The notes beneath the pieces are model-generated. The model worked only from the letters and a program-made list of their open reading frames with translations, was not told the DNA's origin and ran no database searches. Position numbers and translations under genes: made by a program. A stretch of DNA of 64,000 bases from Cytophagales bacterium (GTDB lineage: Bacteria > Bacteroidota > Bacteroidia > Cytophagales > Cyclobacteriaceae). Of the stretch, positions 18,126 to 25,853 are shown piece by piece. How positions within the stretch are numbered: position 1 is the first letter of the stretch; every line of letters begins with the position of its first letter. The stretch lies in the NCBI GenBank assembly GCA_017303795.1, contig JAFLBR010000002.1, positions 62,001-126,000 on the forward strand, in the 5' to 3' direction.

Positions 18126-18833
18126 TCAGGAAGGGGCCATGTGCCCCTTTTTCTTTTGCAGATATTCAAAGAGTGATACATTCATCATCAGCAACAGCAT
18201 GCCATAAAAAGTATCTTCCACGGGAATGGTACCCATGCGGATACCTAAGTTCTCGGCATTGTTATACCAAACCACTTGTTCTTCAATACCCGTGCCGGTA
18301 AGAATACCATTGGTGATGAAGAACGGAATCAGAATAAAGAGAAAGGCAACATAGAATTTGCCGAGGTAGTTCGTTTTCCAAACCCACCGATGAAGCGCCA
18401 AAAAAATAGCAAGCAAAATAAATGTTACAGTGGTGTACCAACGCCCGATATTAATGCCGCCAACAAGTAGCATAGCAAACATCAGCAAATCGGTAATCAG
18501 GTTAGTATATTTTTCATTGAGTCGCCATGTGATCAGGTAGTTCACCGCTTCGTATGTAAATACACAGGCATACGGAATACAGATAAAGAACAAAACTTCT
18601 TCAAGTGGAAGCGAGCCAAGATTTATTCCTGTAAGGTAACGCGGTGTAAAACCCCATACGCCAATCTGCGTAAACCATTCATCCCACACAATAAAAAACA
18701 GAGCCGGAATTAAAATGGCGAGCCACAAGTAACGCCACTTCTTCGAAAAATTATGTTTGGGATAAAAACTAAAAATGAACGGAAAGATGATGGAGAAAAA
18801 ATCAATGGCCAAATAAACAAACTTGTCTTTCAA
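18126..18833 (-). CDS. Lycopene cyclase, CrtYcd/CarR-like fused membrane type
   Basis: A 235-residue membrane protein with about seven spans. It carries duplicated lycopene-cyclase-domain patterns: FFIVWDEWFTQIGVWGFTPRYL with LPLEEVLFFICIPYACVFTYE, and later GTIPVEDTFYGMLLLMMN. The paired PxE(E/D) motifs are the family hallmark. It converts linear lycopene to beta-carotene in the membrane. It is the last gene of the carotenoid operon, 48 bases after the hydroxylase. Confidence 0.85.
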   Translation of the reverse strand: MKDKFVYLAIDFFSIIFPFIFSFYPKHNFSKKWRYLWLAILIPALFFIVWDEWFTQIGVWGFTPRYLTGINLGSLPLEEVLFFICIPYACVFTYEAVNYLITWRLNEKYTNLITDLLMFAMLLVGGINIGRWYTTVTFILLAIFLALHRWVWKTNYLGKFYVAFLFILIPFFITNGILTGTGIEEQVVWYNNAENLGIRMGTIPVEDTFYGMLLLMMNVSLFEYLQKKKGHMAPS

Positions 18834-18881
18834 TTTTAGTAAATTTTATTTTTCTGATTCCAATCTCCAGCTTCGCAAACG

Positions 18882-19376
18882 CTATTGTGTTTCTTGTCTT
18901 TTCTGTTTGAAGACAAACTTACCCGGCTCGTATTTTTTTGGGGCGTATAAAAATCCAAAAGCTTCGCAGTCCTCTTTGGTATGTTTTGCATGGTGAATGT
19001 AATGTGCGTGAATCATGCGTTGCAGATATTTACTTCTTTTTTCAGGACGCCACTTTAAGCGTTGGTGTACAATAATGTCGTGGAAAACCAAATAGAATAA
19101 TCCGTAGCAAAATATTCCCAAGCCAACAGCCAACATGTAGGGATTGTAATCTACCAAACTGAAGTAATAGAATATTCCGATAGATGGAATACTAAACACA
19201 ACGGCAAACCAATCGTTTTTTTCTAATGAATGATCGTGTATGGTATGATGCGATTTATGCCACACCCATAAAAAGCCATGCATAATATATTTATGTGTAA
19301 ACCACGCAATAAACTCCCAAAAGAGAAATGTGCCAATGGTTATTAACGAACAAAAAAGAATCACTTTCCACTCCAT
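18882..19376 (-). CDS. crtZ: Beta-carotene hydroxylase
   Basis: A 164-residue di-iron hydroxylase of the fatty-acid-hydroxylase/sterol-desaturase superfamily. Histidine clusters HKYIMH, HKSHH, FHDIIVH and HAHYIHHAKH supply the metal ligands; four hydrophobic spans surround them. It hydroxylates beta-carotene to zeaxanthin. The ATG at 19376 is chosen: it lies one base after the stop of the preceding gene (TGAGATG), implying translational coupling; the longer start at 19424 would overlap that gene by 47 bases. Confidence 0.88.
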   Translation of the reverse strand: MEWKVILFCSLITIGTFLFWEFIAWFTHKYIMHGFLWVWHKSHHTIHDHSLEKNDWFAVVFSIPSIGIFYYFSLVDYNPYMLAVGLGIFCYGLFYLVFHDIIVHQRLKWRPEKRSKYLQRMIHAHYIHHAKHTKEDCEAFGFLYAPKKYEPGKFVFKQKRQETQ

Positions 19377-19377
19377 C

Positions 19378-19842
19378 TCACTTCGCTTTAAAGTACTCTT
19401 CCAAAATTTTAAATCGATAATCAAAAATACGATTAACCTCTTTGCCTACAAAAATGAAATTTGCTATCCGGCCTAAAACTCCGAATGGAATAGCATAATT
19501 GACTTCGTCAGTCATTTCTACACCACCCGGCACCTCTTTAAAATGATGTTGATGATGCCACAACGCATACGGCCCAAAGCGTTGCTCATCTACAAAAAAC
19601 CTGGGTTCATGCACGTGTGTAATTTCAGTTACCCAATCCATCTTAATTCCAGGAATAACTTGAACCTTGTATCGGATAATTTGCCCCGCATACGTTTTAT
19701 CGCCACCGCTTATGTATTGAATATCAAACCCCATCTCTGCCGGAGTAATTTTAGCAAGATTTTTAGGTGTGGAAAAAAACTCCCAGGCTTCTTGTAAGGT
19801 GATAGGTAAAAATTGTTTTCTCGAAATTGTGTAAACCTTCAT
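19378..19842 (-). CDS. SRPBCC-family (START-like) protein
   Basis: A 154-residue lipid-binding-fold protein, recognised by the pattern RKQFLPITLQEAWEFFSTP at the start, ITPAEMGFDI, GPYALWHHQHHFKEV and the closing amphipathic helix IFDYRFKILEEYF. Homologs with this sequence style regularly sit in Bacteroidota carotenoid/photolyase operons; ligand and activity are unknown. Here it lies between photolyase and the coupled crtZ, so a role in handling carotenoids is plausible. Confidence 0.8.
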   Translation of the reverse strand: MKVYTISRKQFLPITLQEAWEFFSTPKNLAKITPAEMGFDIQYISGGDKTYAGQIIRYKVQVIPGIKMDWVTEITHVHEPRFFVDEQRFGPYALWHHQHHFKEVPGGVEMTDEVNYAIPFGVLGRIANFIFVGKEVNRIFDYRFKILEEYFKAK

Positions 19843-19879
19843 GCTGTAATAACATCCTTATCGGGAAAGAGTTTAAACC

Positions 19880-21217
19880 TTACCCACCCAAACCATCTTT
19901 ATAAGCTTTCAATACGCGCTCGCGGGCAAACTTATGATCCACGATTGGTTTAGGATAGAGGGTTGTTCCCAACTCGGGTACCCATTGTTTAATGTATTTT
20001 AATTCCGGATCAAATTTTTCAGTTTGAAGTTCGGGATTAAACACCCGAAAGTAAGGTGCGGCATCGCAGCCCGAGCCAGCAGCCCATTGCCAGCCACCGT
20101 TGTTGGCAGCCAGATCAAAGTCCAATAATTTCTTAGCGAAGTAAGCTTCGCCCCAGCGCCAGTCGCTTAATAAATGCTTGGTAAGGAAGCTCGCCACAAT
20201 CATGCGCACACGGTTGTGCATAAAGCCGGTAGTGTTCAGTTCGCGCATGCCGGCATCTACAATCGGATAGCCAGTAACACCATCGCACCACGCTTTAAAT
20301 TCCTTAGCATCGTTACGCCATTCAATGTTATCGTAAGCTGGTTTAAAAGCTTTGGTTTCTACCTGTGGAAAGTGCCACAAAATCATGTGGTAGAAATCGC
20401 GCCAGATTAATTCATTAAGCCAGATTTCATTTTTCTTTTTGGCAACCACGGCCAGTTTACGAATGCTTACCGTACCAAATCGCAAATGTACACTCAGTCT
20501 GGTTGTTCCGGCTATAGCCGGAAAGTTGCGTTGTTTATCGTACTTATCAATAACCGATTGCTTGATTACGCGCTCCGGAAATAGTATTCCCGATTTTTCA
20601 AAACCTATTTCAGTCAGTTCCGGAAGTTTTACCGGTTTTAATTTTTTTAGGGAACTAAAATACTTTTCAGTTGGATATGATTTAAGATAAAACGGTTTAA
20701 GCAACGATTTCCACTTGCTACTGTAGGGTGTAAATACGGTGTAAGGCTTTCCATCATCTTTCAAGACTTCACCTTTTTCAAAAATTACCTGGTCTTTAAA
20801 CGTATAGAAGGTTGAGCCTTTTTGTTCTAACAGTTTCCGCACAGCTTCATCGCGCTGTTGGGCGTAAGGTTCATAATCGTGATTGGTATAAACTGCTTTA
20901 GGGTTTAGCTTTTTATAAATCTCAACCGGGCTGCCATGAAATACTATTAAGGAAGTGCCCAGTTCAACCAGTTGGGTTTGAAGATTCTGTAATGCTTCCA
21001 GAATAAATTCTACCCGTGCATCGGTTTTATCTTCCAGTTTGTCGAGGATAGTTGTATCGAAAATAAAAATGCAGACTACGTTTTTGTTGCTCTTAAGTGC
21101 ACGGTAAAGTCCGGCATTATCCTGCAACCGTAAATCGCGCCTGAACCAGAATATAGTGGTTGAAGAATCGATCAGATCAACTTCTGGATTTTTGTAAGTC
21201 TTCAATTTGTTTTTCAA
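19880..21217 (-). CDS. phr: Deoxyribodipyrimidine photolyase
   Basis: A 445-residue photolyase/cryptochrome protein: N-terminal Rossmann antenna domain (TTIFWFRRDLRLQDNAGLYR from about residue 20) and C-terminal FAD domain with ELIWRDFYHMILWHFP, GYPIVDAGMRELNTTGFMHNR and NNGGWQWAAGSGCDAAPYFR. These match class I CPD photolyases, which repair UV dimers using blue light. No ATG is available before the conserved start; the TTG at 21217, inside the preceding small gene (41-base overlap), is the likely start and implies coupled translation. Its position in a carotenoid operon fits a photoprotection regulon. Confidence 0.9.
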   Translation of the reverse strand: MKNKLKTYKNPEVDLIDSSTTIFWFRRDLRLQDNAGLYRALKSNKNVVCIFIFDTTILDKLEDKTDARVEFILEALQNLQTQLVELGTSLIVFHGSPVEIYKKLNPKAVYTNHDYEPYAQQRDEAVRKLLEQKGSTFYTFKDQVIFEKGEVLKDDGKPYTVFTPYSSKWKSLLKPFYLKSYPTEKYFSSLKKLKPVKLPELTEIGFEKSGILFPERVIKQSVIDKYDKQRNFPAIAGTTRLSVHLRFGTVSIRKLAVVAKKKNEIWLNELIWRDFYHMILWHFPQVETKAFKPAYDNIEWRNDAKEFKAWCDGVTGYPIVDAGMRELNTTGFMHNRVRMIVASFLTKHLLSDWRWGEAYFAKKLLDFDLAANNGGWQWAAGSGCDAAPYFRVFNPELQTEKFDPELKYIKQWVPELGTTLYPKPIVDHKFARERVLKAYKDGLGG

Positions 21218-21353
21218 GCTTATCTATTGCCTCCATGTGGAAAGCATATTTTTTCAAATCTCCTGAACGTTGAATCTGCATGGCCTCTTGCAGCATTTTT
21301 GCGCGTTGGCTTTCAAGTTTTTTTATCGGGTCTGATTTAAAGAAAGTAAACAT
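21177..21353 (-). CDS. 58-residue DUF6435/Lacal_2735-like small protein
   Basis: A short gene whose ATG overlaps the idi stop (TGATG) and whose end overlaps the start of photolyase. It reads MFTFFKSDPIKKLESQRAKM at the start and then a charged helix ending in KLEKQIEDLQKSRS. The pattern (short aromatic-hydrophobic start, SDPIKKLE, repeated Lys/Glu/Gln helix) resembles the small Lacal_2735 family of Bacteroidota; that match is from memory. Overlaps on both sides argue strongly that it is translated. Function unknown. Confidence 0.7.
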   Translation of the reverse strand: MFTFFKSDPIKKLESQRAKMLQEAMQIQRSGDLKKYAFHMEAIDKLEKQIEDLQKSRS

Positions 21354-21874
21354 CAGGCAATTTGCAGGTTACTAAGTTCTGGTTGTTGCAAGATCATTTT
21401 AAACCATTTGGTGTAATGCTGTGGATTTTCGGCAACATCTTTTTGTAACGCATCCAGAGCCATAAATTTCCAATTCATAGCTTCGGATGGATTGATTTCA
21501 GGATTGTCATTATAATATCCCACCAGCACGTGATCCCACTCGTGTTCTATAAGGTTATTATCCAACTCAACTTTATAAATAAATTTATGCGAATAGGTGA
21601 GTTCACAATCAAAACCCATCTCCTGAATTAATTTTCTTTTGCCAGCCTCTATGGCAGTTTCACCCGGCCGCGGGTGACTGCAACAGGTGTTGGTCCACAA
21701 CCCACCGCTGTGATATTTATTGGTGGCGCGTTGTTGTAACATCAACTCGCCTTTGCTGTTGAACACCAGAATTGAAAATGCCCTGTGCAGCAAACCTTTC
21801 TGGTGCGCTTCCAGTTTTTCCATGGTGCCGATCTCACGATCGTGTTCATCAACTAAAATTACTGCTTCCATCAA
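21353..21874 (-). CDS. idi: Isopentenyl-diphosphate delta-isomerase, type I
   Basis: A 173-residue Nudix-fold enzyme. It has LHRAFSILVFNSKGELMLQQ, the active-site cysteine in TNTCCSHPRPGE (about residues 64-75), AGKRKLIQEMGF and the catalytic glutamates in ELDNNLIEHEWDHVLVG. It interconverts IPP and DMAPP and so feeds carotenoid synthesis. Its start overlaps the crtB stop by four bases; the second Met (21871) is equally possible. Confidence 0.93.
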   Translation of the reverse strand: MMEAVILVDEHDREIGTMEKLEAHQKGLLHRAFSILVFNSKGELMLQQRATNKYHSGGLWTNTCCSHPRPGETAIEAGKRKLIQEMGFDCELTYSHKFIYKVELDNNLIEHEWDHVLVGYYNDNPEINPSEAMNWKFMALDALQKDVAENPQHYTKWFKMILQQPELSNLQIA

Positions 21875-22710
21875 ATCATATTGAGTTGGTGCTTCACAAA
21901 CGAATAGGCCAGAATAGAGAGTTTATGTCGGTTCCGTACCCGAATGCGATTTTGTAGAACCACGTGACTTGGTGTGTTCCTTATTTTTTCAAACAAAGCA
22001 AGGTAGTACAAGTAAGCCACGTAAACGCCAAACCGGGCGGTGCGCGGAAGTTCTTTTATGCCGAGATAGGCTGCATGAAAATCTTCGGCTATATCCGCTT
22101 CAATTTTACGTTTGCTCTCTTCATCAAATCGGGTAAGGTCAATTCCGGGAAAATAGTTGCGGCCCATACCGTTGAAGTCTGCATTCAAGTCGCGCAAAAA
22201 ATTTATTTTTTGAAATGCCGAACCTAACTTCATGGCTGGTGGTTTCAATTTTTGATACTGCGCTTCATCGCCTTCGCAGAAAACCCGTAAACACATCAGA
22301 CCTACTACTTCGGCTGAGCCGAGAATGTATTCTTCAATTTCTTTCTGATCGTAGGTTTTGAAGTGGAGATCCATCTCCATACTCTTCAAAAACTGATCGG
22401 TAAGTTCGCGTTCAAAATTATATTTGATGGCCGTTTCCTGATAAGCATTCAGAATGGGATTAAGACTGATTCTTTCTTCCAATGCACGGTGAGTATCTTC
22501 TTTGAATCGCTGCAGCAAAGTAGCCTTATCATGATTGTGAAAGGTATCTACAATCTCATCGGCAAAGCGCACAAAACCATATATGGAATAGATGGGGCCT
22601 TGCAATTCTTTTTTCAGGCAATTAATTCCCAACGAAAAGGAAGTACTGTAAGCCCGTGTGGTGAGTTTACTGCACTTTAATGATACCGAATCGAATATTG
22701 CTCTGCTCAT
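21871..22710 (-). CDS. crtB: Phytoene synthase
   Basis: A 279-residue trans-prenyl synthase. The first aspartate motif is in YGFVRFADEIVDTFHNHD (about 45-60) and the second in FLRDLNADFNGMGRNYFP (about 171-188); the latter includes the usual RD..D pattern. It joins two GGPP molecules to 15-cis-phytoene. No GGPP synthase is in the window, so the substrate comes from elsewhere. It follows crtI by 58 bases and overlaps idi. Confidence 0.93.
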   Translation of the reverse strand: MSRAIFDSVSLKCSKLTTRAYSTSFSLGINCLKKELQGPIYSIYGFVRFADEIVDTFHNHDKATLLQRFKEDTHRALEERISLNPILNAYQETAIKYNFERELTDQFLKSMEMDLHFKTYDQKEIEEYILGSAEVVGLMCLRVFCEGDEAQYQKLKPPAMKLGSAFQKINFLRDLNADFNGMGRNYFPGIDLTRFDEESKRKIEADIAEDFHAAYLGIKELPRTARFGVYVAYLYYLALFEKIRNTPSHVVLQNRIRVRNRHKLSILAYSFVKHQLNMI

Positions 22711-22768
22711 ACTTACTGTTCACCAAATTAGTTAAAGTATATGTGTACCGTAACTTTTTAAAAAAAAT

Positions 22769-24241
22769 CTAATCTTTATCGCGCTTGATTAATTCGCGGG
22801 CAACCACTTGTCCGGAAATGAGTGAAGGCGGAACACCCGGCCCCGGTACGGTTAGCTGACCAGTATAAAACAGGTTTGTAACCTTTTTGTTTAAGATACC
22901 GGGCTTAAGATTGGCAGTTTGTTTAAGCGTATTGGCCAGGCCATAGGCATTGCCTTTAAAAGCATGGTAGTCGCCAATAAAATCGTTGTGGGCGTAACTG
23001 CGTTTATACACGATGTGCGGCCGCAGAGGCTGGCCCATCATATGTTCAAACCGATCCATTACCAGATTGAAATATTTTTCGCGGGTTGCCACATCATCTT
23101 TTAAATCGGGGGCAACCGGAATCAGAATAAAAATATTTTCATGGCCAGCAGGCGCAACGGTTGGGTCTGTTTGCGAAGTACATGAAACATAAAACTGTGG
23201 CGCTGTGGGCCACTGCGGATTTTCATAAATCTCGCGGGCATGTAAACCGAAGTCCTCATCAAAAAACAAGGTATGATGTAGCAGACCATCAATTTTCTTA
23301 TTTAAACCCAAATAAAAGATAAGGCTGGATGGCGCCATGCTGCGGCTTTGCCAGTACGATTCGGTGTATTGCCTATGGGTTGGGGGCAAAAGTTTTTGTT
23401 CTACAAAATGGTAATCGGCACCAGCCACCACATAGTCAAACTGATGGTTTTTACCATTTACTATTACTTCGTGTATGGCATTATTCAACAAAGTGAATTG
23501 CGTTACCTCGCTGTTAAAATCAAACTGCACTCCTTGTTCTCGCGCAAGCGTTGTCATGCCCTCTACAATTTTATACATGCCACCTTTTGGATACCAAGTG
23601 CCCAAAGCCATGTCGGCATAGTTCATTAAACTATAAAGTGCAGGAGTTTTTTGTGCGGTAGCCCCCAGAAACAAAACCGGAAACTCCAGCAACTGAATAA
23701 TGCGGGGGTGCTTAAAGAATTTGCGAACGTACTTTGAGATTGATTGAAGTACATGAAGTTTAAAAACTCCTGTCATTAAACGCGTATCCATCAACTCGCT
23801 AATGGAAATGCCCGGCTTATAAACCAGTTCATTAATTCCGATATCGTATTTGTATTTGCCTTCTTCCAGAAAGCGAAGCAATTGCTTCGAACTTCCGGGC
23901 TCCAGTTCATCAAACAATTTGCAAAGTGCTTCTACTCCAGCGGGGATGTCTAAAAAATCATCTTTACCATAAAAAATTCGGTAGGATGGACTCAGGCGCT
24001 CAAGGGTATAATAATCGGATGGTTTTTTACCGAACAGCGCGAAATATTTTTCAAACACATCGGGCATCCAATACCAGCTTGGGCCCATATCGAATGTAAA
24101 ACCATCGGCCTGGAATTTACGCGCCCGCCCACCAGCTGATTCATTTTTTTCGAAGACTGTTACCGCATAGCCTTCTTTGGCCAGGCAAGTAGCCGCTGCA
24201 AGACCCGCAAAACCTGAACCGATAACAGCAATTTTTTTCAT
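22769..24241 (-). CDS. crtI: Phytoene desaturase (lycopene-forming)
   Basis: A 490-residue FAD enzyme. It opens with the dinucleotide motif KKIAVIGSGFAGLAAATCLA and FEKNESAGGRARKF, and closes with LFYTGQLTVPGPGVPPSLISGQV, the CrtI-type C-terminal FAD motif. It dehydrogenates phytoene to lycopene at the membrane. The ATG at 24241 is preferred over one eight codons upstream, because the Rossmann strand starts there. It is the first biosynthetic gene after the sigma factor (66-base gap). Confidence 0.93.
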   Translation of the reverse strand: MKKIAVIGSGFAGLAAATCLAKEGYAVTVFEKNESAGGRARKFQADGFTFDMGPSWYWMPDVFEKYFALFGKKPSDYYTLERLSPSYRIFYGKDDFLDIPAGVEALCKLFDELEPGSSKQLLRFLEEGKYKYDIGINELVYKPGISISELMDTRLMTGVFKLHVLQSISKYVRKFFKHPRIIQLLEFPVLFLGATAQKTPALYSLMNYADMALGTWYPKGGMYKIVEGMTTLAREQGVQFDFNSEVTQFTLLNNAIHEVIVNGKNHQFDYVVAGADYHFVEQKLLPPTHRQYTESYWQSRSMAPSSLIFYLGLNKKIDGLLHHTLFFDEDFGLHAREIYENPQWPTAPQFYVSCTSQTDPTVAPAGHENIFILIPVAPDLKDDVATREKYFNLVMDRFEHMMGQPLRPHIVYKRSYAHNDFIGDYHAFKGNAYGLANTLKQTANLKPGILNKKVTNLFYTGQLTVPGPGVPPSLISGQVVARELIKRDKD

Positions 24242-24307
24242 CGTGTGATTATAAAAAGAAAACACGGTAGTTTGTTACCGTGTTTATCTAAAACATTTCA
24301 AAATTAA

Positions 24308-24811
24308 TTAGGCGTAACCGGTTAATTTTTTCTGTACTTCTTTGCGTGCATGGAAAATTCTATTCTTAACCGTTCCAATGGGTATGTTCAGGTGTTCAGC
24401 AATTTCATGATACTTATAGCCTGTGGTGTGCATCTTAAATGGAATCAGCAATTCGTCTTTTAAATCATTTACGTTTCGCCACACCTCCTTAAACTCTACA
24501 CTTCCTTCGGGCCGGTTGAAGGTGTGGGTGTCTTCCACATTTAAATAATACAATTCTTTGGTGTCGTCATGCGAAGTTTTGGCGCGTTGGTTTTTGCGAT
24601 AGTTGTTGATGTAGGTGTTCCGCATTATGGTAAACAGCCAGCCTTTCAGGTTGGTGTCTTCCCGAAACTTATCGCGATAAGTAAGTGCTTTCAGGATGGT
24701 GTCCTGAACCAGATCCAGACTTTCATCGCGATCGGTCGTGAATTTCCGTGTAAACGTTCTGAGCGTAGGCCTAAGCGTGGCCAGTTGCTTATTGAATTCC
24801 ATCGCTGTCAT
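24308..24811 (-). CDS. ECF-type RNA polymerase sigma factor of the carotenoid operon
   Basis: A 167-residue sigma-70-family factor with region 2 (DESLDLVQDTILKALTYRDKF, GWLFTIMRNTYINNYRK) and region 4 (FKMHTTGYKYHEIAEHLNIPIGTVKNRIFHARKEVQKKL). No anti-sigma gene is adjacent; the gene heads the crt operon, so its control is likely transcriptional. It is downstream of the light-responsive repressor gene. Its targets may include this operon and other photoprotection genes (inference). Start: ATG 24811, with ATG 24802 as alternative. Confidence 0.88.
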   Translation of the reverse strand: MTAMEFNKQLATLRPTLRTFTRKFTTDRDESLDLVQDTILKALTYRDKFREDTNLKGWLFTIMRNTYINNYRKNQRAKTSHDDTKELYYLNVEDTHTFNRPEGSVEFKEVWRNVNDLKDELLIPFKMHTTGYKYHEIAEHLNIPIGTVKNRIFHARKEVQKKLTGYA

Positions 24812-24813
24812 AA

Positions 24814-24843
24814 TGTTTAACGTTTAGTTTTAATTGTTAAACA
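24814..24843. promoter_or_regulatory. Proximal operator of the crt promoter (candidate CarH site)
   Basis: Half-sites TGTTTAAC (24814-24821) and GTTAAACA (24836-24843) face each other with centers 22 bp apart. The second overlaps the -7 element and the first is just before the sigma factor start, so a bound protein would block transcription start. Confidence 0.65.
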
Positions 24844-24872
24844 AATGTAAGAAAGGCGCAGGATTATCCAAA
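24842..24872 (-). promoter_or_regulatory. Bacteroidota-type promoter of the crt operon
   Basis: On the minus strand, -33 TTTG (24869-24872), a 19-base spacer and -7 TACATTTG (24842-24849), an exact fit to TTTG-N19-TAnnTTTG of the Bacteroidota housekeeping sigma factor. It lies ahead of the sigma factor gene and is flanked by inverted repeats. Confidence 0.7.
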
Positions 24873-24876
24873 TTAT

Positions 24877-24906
24877 TGTTTAACTAAATTTATTAATTAT
24901 TAAACA
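24877..24906. promoter_or_regulatory. Distal operator of the crt promoter (candidate CarH site)
   Basis: TGTTTAAC (24877-24884) and ATTAAACA (24899-24906, one mismatch) with the same 22-bp center spacing and orientation as the proximal operator. The two operators are 63 bp apart, six helical turns, so a multimeric repressor could hold both on one DNA face. It lies just upstream of the -33 element. Confidence 0.65.
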
Positions 24907-24912
24907 AAGAAA

Positions 24913-25785
24913 TCAGGAAATCAATGCTTTGAAATCCAGTGCGTTAGCGAATGTTTTGATGTTTGGAAGTGGCTCGAACCGTGCTTTTTTAAGGGCTCCG
25001 CCCGAAATGTAAATTTTAGCATCGGCAAAATCCTGACTTAAGCGGGCCAGGTAATTAGGCATGGCATTAGGCGAAGGGCCACTGGTTAAACTGGTAACCA
25101 GAATGTGCGGCTGATGTTCGGCATAGACCGATTTTAAATCTTTGTGCGGAACCATCTGACCCAAATAATAAGTTCGGGTGCCAGCCTTTTTGGCGATGTA
25201 ATGATAGAAGAGCAAACCCAATTCGTGTAACTCATTTTCGGGCAAGTATAATAACACACGCGTAGATGTTTTAGGCGCAAGCGGCAGGGCATCAATCGCC
25301 ACAATCAATTTTTGGCGAATCAGGTTTGAAATAAAGTGTTCCTGAGCCGGGGTAATGTTATTGGTAAGCCACAGCACGCCAATTTTCTCCAGAAATGGAT
25401 AAACGATTTCTATGATCGTTTTTTCGAATCCAAACTTCAGAATGAGGTCGCCTAAAATTTTCTCAAACTTTTCCTCCTCCATATCAATCATGGCCAGCAC
25501 CAATTGGTCGATATAAATTTCAATGCTGTCTTTGGACTCGCTCAATTCCGAAACTTGCTTATTCAGGTCGTCCAGACTGAGACCTACAATTTTTGAAATT
25601 TTTACGCCATGATTATTGAGTACCGAAACGTTGATAATCTTTTTCAGATCCTCGTCAGAATAAAAGCGAATGTTGGTGTCTGTGCGCTTAGGATTCACCA
25701 ACTGATGGCGCTTTTCCCAAATGCGAATAGTATGGGCTTTTATGCCAGAAAGCTTTTCAAGTTCTTTAATGGAATAGCTGCCCAT
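24913..25785 (-). CDS. CarH/LitR-like B12-dependent MerR photoreceptor-repressor
   Basis: A 290-residue regulator: MerR helix-turn-helix (YSIKELEKLSGIKAHTIRIW, about 4-70), a four-helix cap with the light-sensing W-x9-EH signature (Trp139 to Glu149-His150), and a cobalamin Rossmann domain with E-x-H-x-x-G (Glu185, His187, Gly190) for lower-ligand binding. In CarH, adenosylcobalamin-bound tetramers repress in the dark and fall apart in light. All signature residues are present, so light control is likely. The start at 25785 fits MerR length. It lies just upstream of the crt operon with paired operators between. Confidence 0.9.
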   Translation of the reverse strand: MGSYSIKELEKLSGIKAHTIRIWEKRHQLVNPKRTDTNIRFYSDEDLKKIINVSVLNNHGVKISKIVGLSLDDLNKQVSELSESKDSIEIYIDQLVLAMIDMEEEKFEKILGDLILKFGFEKTIIEIVYPFLEKIGVLWLTNNITPAQEHFISNLIRQKLIVAIDALPLAPKTSTRVLLYLPENELHELGLLFYHYIAKKAGTRTYYLGQMVPHKDLKSVYAEHQPHILVTSLTSGPSPNAMPNYLARLSQDFADAKIYISGGALKKARFEPLPNIKTFANALDFKALIS

Positions 25786-25853
25786 GAATTTTGTTGGTTT
25801 GCAATTTAACACACCAGTGGTCAAAATGTTTTTTATTGCCCTAATTTGTTGCC

